Of a stretch of DNA of 22,737 nt, positions 7,366 through 12,979 are shown in pieces (the first letter of the stretch is position 1; each line of letters opens with the position of its first letter). Under the pieces are notes generated by a model. That model was not told the origin of the DNA, did not search any database, and saw only the letters and a program-made list of their open reading frames with translations. The position numbers were made by a program, and so were the translations under genes. The DNA lies in IMG/VR virus record IMGVR_UViG_3300006059_000128, positions 1 through 22,737 of that record, one strand, 5' to 3'. Source of the DNA: a virus.

Positions 7366-8232
7366 TTATTTAAGCTTGGTTAGCAGTTCAGGATGCTGCC
7401 AACCAAAGCCTCTCATCGGGCGACCAGCAGTGATCCTAAGGATTCTTCCCAAGCCCCCGTACAGGTGCCATATACCCCAAATGACAACAGACAATACAGG
7501 AAGCGCTGGAGCGATGACACCGAGCCAATAATTGGAAGTCATTTCGGTGAACGGGAGTCCCGTCGCTAACCAGACAAAATACAACACAAGCTGCGGTGCG
7601 AAAACAACGATAGCGGTCTGCAAAGCAGGGAAAACAAGACGTTCACGCGGGTAAGAGAGACCAATGATGACCGCAGTCCGTTCCCATGCGAGCCGTTTCT
7701 TGCTCTTGATTATCCGGTCTGTTTCCCTCTCTCGGGTATCAAGCGGTGAGGCCACATAATCGAAGTAGTGGGCTGTATATGCCGTCGTGAGCGCTCGGTA
7801 TACAGAAAAGAGTGTACTTGCAACGAGCAATCCCTGAAAGAGACTCTCTGTGACTGACTGAGTGACAACGAGAATGGTCAGCCCACCCACGCTTAGTAGC
7901 ATAGGCAAGCCAAAGCGGTTCAGCGCGTCGCGGTTTCGTTCAGATTTCCAAATCTCACGCAAACCCCTGCGAGCTAGAGTCTGCCGTGCAGCGTAATAGG
8001 AAATTCCGTACATGGCTGCAACGTTCACGATGAGAGTCGCAGCCAACCTGAGCAACGACCAGCGATCCAATTCCTGATCACCAAAAACCGGAGCGGTCAG
8101 TCTGTACAAGAACCCGGTAACGAGTGCGACCCCGACCCATAGGAGCACTCCCGTCCACCATTTTTGTGTGGGGGTCGTTGCTTCGGCTCGCTCCTTATCT
8201 TCTGCGATGCCACGCTTTGCGGTTGTTGCCAT
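7366..8232 (-). CDS. Six-segment integral membrane protein of unknown function
   Basis: This 288-residue protein has six hydrophobic segments likely to span the membrane, at about 26-46, 60-82, 108-126, 130-150, 200-224 and 236-258. The N-terminal 24 residues are charged and cytoplasm-like. A basic and acidic loop (about 160-198, RERETDRIIKSKKRLAWER) lies between the fourth and fifth segments. No enzyme or transporter motif was recognised. AGGAG lies 12 nt before the ATG. The gene follows the terminator at 8274-8324 closely and has no clear promoter of its own, so it may depend on read-through. It could modify the host envelope, but that is a guess. Confidence 0.75.
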   Translation of the reverse strand: MATTAKRGIAEDKERAEATTPTQKWWTGVLLWVGVALVTGFLYRLTAPVFGDQELDRWSLLRLAATLIVNVAAMYGISYYAARQTLARRGLREIWKSERNRDALNRFGLPMLLSVGGLTILVVTQSVTESLFQGLLVASTLFSVYRALTTAYTAHYFDYVASPLDTRERETDRIIKSKKRLAWERTAVIIGLSYPRERLVFPALQTAIVVFAPQLVLYFVWLATGLPFTEMTSNYWLGVIAPALPVLSVVIWGIWHLYGGLGRILRITAGRPMRGFGWQHPELLTKLK

Positions 8233-8273
8233 TTACGATCAGTACTCCTGTTGGGAATTAGGGTGTAGTGCGA

Positions 8274-8324
8274 AATGGAGCGCGTAGTCCAGTGAAGTCG
8301 GTTATGTGGACTACGCGCTCCATT
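8274..8324 (-). terminator. Terminator after the acidic protein gene
   Basis: A perfect 18-bp stem (8274-8291 with 8307-8324) has a 15-nt loop and starts 17 nt after the stop codon at 8341. On the minus strand only a short ATTTCG follows, so termination may be partial, allowing the membrane protein gene downstream to be transcribed. Confidence 0.7.
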
Positions 8325-8340
8325 GCTATTGCGTCAAGAT

Positions 8341-9051
8341 TTACTTAGGCCAGACACTCAGGACTTCATCAATCCACTTGATCGTCTTACGATCAGCTTC
8401 AGTGATCGACTTCTGCGAGTTGACGATCAGCGGCTCAAGAAGCGTCGGAAGCGGGGCGTTCTTGCGGTAACGGACTTCATCGGGGAGGAAAGCGTTCACC
8501 GAGCGGAAGAAGTCGCGGACATAATCATCTTCGCGCTTGCTCAAGTCAGAGATCAGGCCGAATACGGCAGTCAGATCAAACTTGCCCTTGATGATCGTGT
8601 CGATGAAAGCAGAAACATCCTTGTAGACGGCTAGGTGCGCGGAACCAGCATGCAGCGCTTGTGCGGTCCCGAAGGCGTCAGCCTTGGCGGGGACACCGAA
8701 GATCGCCTTCAACGTAGTGCGCTCCTTCTCGGTACCGGCGTTGAACTTGGTGACGAAGTTCAGAATCGACTCCACGTCAGACCAGCCGAACTGTGCAGCA
8801 GCCTTCGGGCGAGCAGCGTTCTTGGCTACACGAGCAGACTTTGCACCAGAACCCTTCTGCTGTTCTGATTCATCCTCCGCGTCCTCGTCGTCCTCGTCAT
8901 CTTCCATGAGGTCTGCTGCTTCGTCAGCGGCAGCTTCTTCAGCAAGCTGCTGTTCGAGATCAGCTTCGCTCCATTCGCCGTCGTTCAGCGTGTCAACGCT
9001 CGACTCGGCTCCCTCATGTTCCGACTGGGAACCTTCAAACGAATCGCTCAT
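8341..9051 (-). CDS. Protein of unknown function with a strongly acidic N-terminal region
   Basis: A 236-residue protein. Residues about 10-64 are rich in Asp and Glu (for example MEDDEDDEDAED), followed by an Ala/Lys/Arg linker (68-86) and a mostly helical domain (87-236) that I do not recognise. I take the start at ATG 9051, which has AAGGAGAG about 9 nt upstream; a longer in-frame ATG at 9072 would place that ribosome site inside the coding region. A promoter-like pair lies at 9098-9126, overlapping the end of the RuvC gene. The acidic stretch could mimic nucleic acid or bind a basic partner, but no function is assigned. Confidence 0.75.
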   Translation of the reverse strand: MSDSFEGSQSEHEGAESSVDTLNDGEWSEADLEQQLAEEAAADEAADLMEDDEDDEDAEDESEQQKGSGAKSARVAKNAARPKAAAQFGWSDVESILNFVTKFNAGTEKERTTLKAIFGVPAKADAFGTAQALHAGSAHLAVYKDVSAFIDTIIKGKFDLTAVFGLISDLSKREDDYVRDFFRSVNAFLPDEVRYRKNAPLPTLLEPLIVNSQKSITEADRKTIKWIDEVLSVWPK

Positions 9052-9097
9052 AATTTTCTGCTCTCCTTGCATATTGTGATCTTTGGCGACAGGAATA

Positions 9098-9126
9098 ATC
9101 TTATCCAGATTATGAAGCCCTGTTTT
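9098..9126 (-). promoter_or_regulatory. Candidate promoter of the acidic protein gene
   Basis: On the minus strand AAAACA (9121-9126) and TAAGAT (9098-9103) are 17 nt apart. The -10 matches the consensus in 5 of 6 positions; the -35 matches TTGACA only in its last three. The same AAAACA-17 nt-TA..AT arrangement occurs before the sigma gene. Confidence 0.35.
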
Positions 9127-9646
9127 GTACGAACTCTTCAGTCCACTGGACTTTGGCTAGTCCCTCCAAGTTTGCTTTGGGTAGGTCGATGGAACCCAAC
9201 CCAAAGTAATTCAGGACCATCTCACGCATCCAGAATGCATCAACTTGGTTATCATCCTTCTGATCCACTCCAGTGCGTTTGTACAACTCCATTCGCATGT
9301 CGGGCTTGTCTGCTGTTCCCTTGCCGGTGGCAAACTTTTTGACGCTGGAGGGGACAACTGTGACATACGGTACGTTAGCCATCAGGCAGGCGAGCCGTAC
9401 TACTCCCTGAGCCTTGCCGGTGAGTCCGGCTGACTTGGCGTGAGCGGGCAAGTCCTCAATGATCGCGTGGGTCACGGAGTGATTTTGAATCTCGGCAAGG
9501 ATTTCTTCGTAGATGAACTTCAACCGAATATCGCCTGTCAAAGACCGTGGCGTGTACTTGATCGTCTTAGTGCTGCCGTCTGGCAGAGCCAAGCCGGTCG
9601 CTGTCAGCGAGGGGTCAATCCCCAAAACCGATGCGATGGTGCTCAT
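9110..9646 (-). CDS. ruvC: RuvC-like Holliday junction resolvase
   Basis: The 178-residue protein has the RNase H fold signature of RuvC: LGIDPSLTATGLA with catalytic D11, AIIEDL with E64, and DDNQVDAFWM near 131-140, which carries the C-terminal acidic pair. The length is close to bacterial RuvC (about 170-190). It would cut four-way junctions symmetrically during recombination or before packaging. AGAAAGG precedes the ATG by 9 nt. It is transcribed divergently from the sigma gene. No RuvA or RuvB was seen nearby, as is common for phage resolvases. Confidence 0.9.
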   Translation of the reverse strand: MSTIASVLGIDPSLTATGLALPDGSTKTIKYTPRSLTGDIRLKFIYEEILAEIQNHSVTHAIIEDLPAHAKSAGLTGKAQGVVRLACLMANVPYVTVVPSSVKKFATGKGTADKPDMRMELYKRTGVDQKDDNQVDAFWMREMVLNYFGLGSIDLPKANLEGLAKVQWTEEFVQNRAS

Positions 9647-9675
9647 TCCAACCGGCCTTTCTTCTCTACTCAGTG

Positions 9676-9707
9676 TTCGTTGTCGCTATTATTGTCAATA
9701 ATAGCAT
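9676..9707. promoter_or_regulatory. Candidate operator in the divergent RuvC/sigma promoter region
   Basis: Position 9686-9704 is CTATTATTGTCAATAATAG, a perfect dyad of 9-bp arms around one central T. It sits in a longer block beginning TTCGTTGT and ending TAGCAT that recurs at 20769-20804 in the other divergent region. The TTGTCA/TTGACA at its centre resembles a -35, but no good -10 follows at 16-18 nt on either strand, so a protein-binding site is more likely. Confidence 0.5.
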
Positions 9708-9739
9708 GGAATGTGATGAGCAGATTTTGCGGCCCATTA

Positions 9740-9768
9740 AAAACAAGCCGCGTAAATAACAATAGAAT
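9740..9768 (+). promoter_or_regulatory. Candidate promoter of the sigma-factor gene
   Basis: AAAACA (9740-9745) and TAGAAT (9763-9768) are 17 nt apart, with TAGAAT a 5 of 6 match to the -10 consensus. A start near 9775 would give a leader of about 30 nt. The -35 is poor for a vegetative promoter. Confidence 0.35.
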
Positions 9769-9806
9769 AGACAGTAACTTCATCACTCCTAGGAAACGGC
9801 TCACTC

Positions 9807-10769
9807 GTGCGCACTACGTCAAGCATCTCTTACGAAGAGGAACTGGCAGTATCAAACAAGCTCTATGCTCGTAAGGTGCTCCGTGATCAACTGCGCGCTG
9901 AAGGTCAGCCGGTAGGCAAGGAGCAGCCTAGGGACGCCGCTGAGCGCGTCATCTGGTTCGCCGGTCAAGCCGCCGCTAACAGGCTGGTAGAAGCCTACAC
10001 GCCCTACGCTTGGTCGCTCGCCCACTCCGTCTATAACCGAACGTTCCGCCGTCATTCACTTGATGTTGATGATCTGTTCCAGACTGCCAGCATGGCTATG
10101 ATCGTTTGCACTTGGAATTTTGACGCTCACGGCGCTCGGGATGAAAACGGAATTCCCCTGCATACCTTGAAAGATGGCAAGGGCAGCGCTCTTGGACGAC
10201 CCGGACTTAGGTTCGCAAGCTACGCCGGTCGCCACATGCTGAAGAGAATGAATGCATATGTTTCTCAGGCTTCCACCATCATGAGCGGCAACGTTGACAT
10301 CATCACTTCAACGTGGAACTACTTGAACACTCGGGAGACATTGGAAGCCAACAACGGCCATGCCCCGTCCACCGATGAGGTCGAAGAAGCGTCAGGTGTG
10401 AGTCTGGACAGCATCTACAGGTTCCTCCCTTCCATGGCTGGAACAGCCAACATTCACGATTCGGAGTTCCTGCACCCACTTGAGGACGAAATATCAGAAA
10501 CTGTTCAGACACTGATCGACTACGACCATTTCAACGGTGTTCTGGAGTCTGCACTGGCGCTCATCATGGATGAAGATGATGTGAAGACCATGATGATCTT
10601 CCTCGGCGTCGATAACGGTGTCCCACGGGATTACCCGGAGGTAGCAAGATTCTTGAAAATTCCATATAAGGTTGCGGAGCGCAAGGAGAGGGAACTCTAT
10701 GATCGGCTCCGTCACCCGCGCAACCGGCACATCATGAAGGAATTCATCATCAAGTACCAGAACGCCTAA
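9807..10769 (+). CDS. Divergent sigma-70 family RNA polymerase sigma factor
   Basis: This 320-residue protein aligns by eye with sigma-70 regions. Regions 2.1-2.2 are at about 57-106 (NRLVEAYTPYAWSLA, then DLFQTASMAMIVCTWNFD, matching the DLIQEG...FD core-binding motif). Regions 2.3-2.4 are at about 134-155 (LRFASYAGRHMLKRMNAYV, matching the FSTYA..WI.. promoter-melting helix). Region 3 is around 170-210 with STDEVEEASGVS, and region 4 is at 246-302, with an HTH at DYPEVARFLKIPYKVAERKE. Between 2.2 and 2.3 sits an extra loop of about 27 residues (107-133). The start is GTG 9807, with AGGAAA 10 nt upstream. It would direct host RNA polymerase to element-specific promoters. Sequence divergence is high, so promoter specificity cannot be read. 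Confidence 0.85.
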   Translation: MRTTSSISYEEELAVSNKLYARKVLRDQLRAEGQPVGKEQPRDAAERVIWFAGQAAANRLVEAYTPYAWSLAHSVYNRTFRRHSLDVDDLFQTASMAMIVCTWNFDAHGARDENGIPLHTLKDGKGSALGRPGLRFASYAGRHMLKRMNAYVSQASTIMSGNVDIITSTWNYLNTRETLEANNGHAPSTDEVEEASGVSLDSIYRFLPSMAGTANIHDSEFLHPLEDEISETVQTLIDYDHFNGVLESALALIMDEDDVKTMMIFLGVDNGVPRDYPEVARFLKIPYKVAERKERELYDRLRHPRNRHIMKEFIIKYQNA

Positions 10770-10778
10770 GTCCAAAAT

Positions 10779-10827
10779 AATGTAGAAAGGGGCCGTGATC
10801 ATCTCGATCACGGCCCCTTTCTACATT
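10779..10827. terminator. Bidirectional terminator between convergent genes
   Basis: A perfect 22-bp stem (10779-10800 with 10806-10827) with a 5-nt loop lies between the sigma gene stop (10769) and the stop of the minus-strand gene at 10837. A-rich and T-rich flanks inside the stem (AGAAAGG/CCTTTCT) suit both directions. It should end both transcripts. Confidence 0.88.
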
Positions 10828-10836
10828 CTGCAAATC

Positions 10837-11451
10837 TTACTCATCGTCATCGTCGGTAAAGACGAACTTCTTGCCTTCGGTGTCCGTGGCGTCAGCAAGG
10901 TTGAGAATAGCCATCAATTCGCTGGCGCTCTGAACCTTCACTTCGGTCTTCTTCTTGCGGCGTGGCAGCGGGGTGTCTGAAACCTCCGATGAGCGAGCGG
11001 CTTCGATGTCAGCGCCGTCGTCTACCACGAATTCGCTTCCACCGCATGTAGCGTACTGCGCTTCCTGCCAGCCCGTGAGCGTCTCCGCTGCACGCTCCGA
11101 GATCGTCAAGGGATCATTCCGTTTTTGGAGCGGTAGGAACCATGTGTTCCTGTTATCCATGAGGGACTTGACGGTGTGAGAGAGCGGACGAATAGAGGTG
11201 ACCCCATCCACTTTGAGAAGGGAAGCCCGAACGAGCAGAGGAGCGAACATCGCTATGAAACAAGTTTCGCCTCGGTACCAGACGATCATTTCCCATTCAT
11301 CTTCGGTGAAGCCATCGTCTTCCAACTGACCATAGATGTCATCGATGATCTCATCGACTTCGACTTCTTCTACTCGGTCAATGGTAATACCGAAGATCAG
11401 CTTGTCGTAGAGGATCGCCTGCTGTTCCTCGACTACTGCGCTAACGCTCAT
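10837..11451 (-). CDS. Protein of unknown function with acidic C-terminal tip
   Basis: This 204-residue protein is acidic at the N-terminus (VEEVEVDEIIDDIYGQLEDD), has a middle region with WEMIVWYRGETCFIAMF, then a low-complexity basic patch (RRKKK near 164-168) and ends FVFTDDDDE. The tip resembles the acidic tails that ssDNA-binding or replisome proteins use for partner contacts, but the rest is not an OB-fold protein that I recognise. Its ATG overlaps the end of the ArsR-type gene by 11 nt, so it is coupled to that gene and to the SbcD-like gene. No function is assigned. Confidence 0.75.
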   Translation of the reverse strand: MSVSAVVEEQQAILYDKLIFGITIDRVEEVEVDEIIDDIYGQLEDDGFTEDEWEMIVWYRGETCFIAMFAPLLVRASLLKVDGVTSIRPLSHTVKSLMDNRNTWFLPLQKRNDPLTISERAAETLTGWQEAQYATCGGSEFVVDDGADIEAARSSEVSDTPLPRRKKKTEVKVQSASELMAILNLADATDTEGKKFVFTDDDDE

Positions 11452-11737
11452 TTTTCTTTACCGTTTCTAGCCAGCTCAGGAGTTCCTTGGTTTCGACGGA
11501 GAAGGGAGCCATGCGGTAGATGCGCCGCACGCCGTCCTTCTCGCTGTTCAGAAGCCCAGCATCCTTGAGAATCTTCAGGTGTTTGGAAATAGTGGGTTGT
11601 GGCATCTTGCACTCAGCGACAAGATCATTGACTTGAGCACCGCCTTTCAGCACCAAACCAACTATCTTGCGTCGTGTGGGATCAGCCAACGCTTTGAGAA
11701 TAGCGTCTACCGTCTCACTGTCTATTAAGCTTGCCAT
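11441..11737 (-). CDS. ArsR-type winged-helix transcription regulator
   Basis: The 98-residue protein is the size of a minimal ArsR repressor. The core reads ILKALADPTRRKIVGLVL (13-30), then the recognition region MPQPTISKHLKILKDAGLL (about 45-63) and a beta-wing with RRIYRMA. The classic metal-binding ELCVCD-type helix is absent; only one Cys (C43) is present, so it is not an obvious metal sensor and may respond to another signal or act constitutively. It starts 4 nt after the SbcD-like stop, with GGAG about 9 nt before the ATG. Autoregulation of the promoter at 12912-12940 is plausible inference. Confidence 0.88.
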   Translation of the reverse strand: MASLIDSETVDAILKALADPTRRKIVGLVLKGGAQVNDLVAECKMPQPTISKHLKILKDAGLLNSEKDGVRRIYRMAPFSVETKELLSWLETVKKNER

Positions 11738-11741
11738 GTAC

Positions 11742-12863
11742 TCACTCCATCAGATCGGCGTACACGGCAAGAATGCGCTCTTTGCGCACCTCTTCGACGC
11801 CCTGCTTGTTCATAAACATTTCAATTGCGGTACGCGGAGCGATGTCCACTCCGAGTCCCTTTACCCTGCTCAACCGGATTTCCCGTTCCTTGGGCTTGCG
11901 GCGCGTCTGAACGATCACGCCCTTCGCCTCAAGTTCTTTGACCCGCTTGGCATAATCGCTCGGTTCACCCTCCGCTTCCAAAGTGAAGCGTACGATATCT
12001 CCGGGACGAGCCAACAGGCTGCGGTATTCCTTGTTGTCAGAAGCATCTACCTTGATATACTCTCGCACATCTAGACGCTCGAATTTCGAGGTGTAGGTTC
12101 CGTCATCGTTGATGTCCAGAATACTGAATCCTTTGGCATCATTGTGCTCACCGAAGGAGACCTTGTAGATGGAGCCTTCGTAGCTTACCTTCGGGGTCAA
12201 ATCCTGACGCTTGTGGATGTGGCCGAGGCGAGCAGTGACCCACGGTCCCGCGTCCAGAACCGACATAGGTACGGATGCTTCAAGAATCGAGTTGGTCATT
12301 TCCAGCTCGCTGCCGCGTTTGCCGGAATCAAAACCAGCTTCGTTGACAACCATGTGACCAGAGAAGATGCTGGTCTTGCCAGCGACCTGCTGAGCAAGTT
12401 TGTCGATTTCATCTTCAAGCGAGCGGTTAGCGACTTCCTGCTGGGAAGCACCAGCAACTTTGAGCCACGGCATCAGAGCGAGGCTCAGCCCCTTGTACTC
12501 AACTACCTCAGGCTTGGAGACAGCGTGGTAGCACCACTTCTGTCCAGCCATGTAGGCATCAATTGGAGTTCGGTGCTCAGCGACGACGCCCGACTGATCG
12601 TGATTGCCATTAATGACAACTGCATCAAACTTTGCTAGACGGAACAAGTCTAGGACACGGGCAACGCCTTCTGCTTCGGGGTGTCCGTTATCGAACATAT
12701 CCCCAGCAATAATGACAAGCTCCACACCGGCATCGTTGCACCTAGTGATGATCTCAGCCAATTGTTTTTCGGCTTCGGACCAGTTAGTCCAGACGCCAGC
12801 CTTTGTGTCCCATCCGCCACCCTTTTTAACAAGGTGAGGGTCGGATATTACTGCGACCTTCAT
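11742..12863 (-). CDS. sbcD: SbcD/Mre11-like metallophosphoesterase nuclease
   Basis: A 373-residue calcineurin-like phosphoesterase with all metal motifs in order: D8-P-H10, G54-D55-MFD, N85-GNHD89, SGH170 and G214-H-I-H217. This matches SbcD/Mre11, the nuclease half of a complex that trims DNA ends and hairpins. The SbcC/Rad50 ATPase partner is not in the window. I take the start at ATG 12863 (MKVAVISDPH), with AAGG 5 nt upstream. The longer frame from 12923 is unlikely because that ATG falls inside the promoter -10 region. Residues about 260-373 form the capping region. It is the first gene of a three-gene unit with the ArsR-type regulator. Confidence 0.9.
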   Translation of the reverse strand: MKVAVISDPHLVKKGGGWDTKAGVWTNWSEAEKQLAEIITRCNDAGVELVIIAGDMFDNGHPEAEGVARVLDLFRLAKFDAVVINGNHDQSGVVAEHRTPIDAYMAGQKWCYHAVSKPEVVEYKGLSLALMPWLKVAGASQQEVANRSLEDEIDKLAQQVAGKTSIFSGHMVVNEAGFDSGKRGSELEMTNSILEASVPMSVLDAGPWVTARLGHIHKRQDLTPKVSYEGSIYKVSFGEHNDAKGFSILDINDDGTYTSKFERLDVREYIKVDASDNKEYRSLLARPGDIVRFTLEAEGEPSDYAKRVKELEAKGVIVQTRRKPKEREIRLSRVKGLGVDIAPRTAIEMFMNKQGVEEVRKERILAVYADLME

Positions 12864-12911
12864 ATCGCCTTCTATTCTTGTGCGTTCCGTTGTTGCTTGT
12901 TGTTTGAGTCC

Positions 12912-12940
12912 ACTATATGCCATGTTGGTTATATTGACAA
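12912..12940 (-). promoter_or_regulatory. Promoter of the SbcD-ArsR-unknown unit
   Basis: On the minus strand TTGTCA (12935-12940) and TATAGT (12912-12917) are exactly 17 nt apart, the best -35/-10 pair in the window. The -35 sits in a near-palindrome (TATGTTG, centre, CAATATA with one mismatch). Transcription would start near 12905, giving a leader of about 40 nt before ATG 12863. Confidence 0.75.
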
Positions 12941-12979
12941 CATAGCTGACATGATAGTTGAAGTTAAGGCTGATATTTT

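Noticed and set aside
9729-9751. GCGGC/GCCGC hairpin in the sigma leader region
   Set aside because: A five-base stem with a 13-nt loop is too weak to call.
12864-12923. Longer N-terminus for the SbcD-like protein
   Set aside because: The added codons cover the -10 region and lack a ribosome site.
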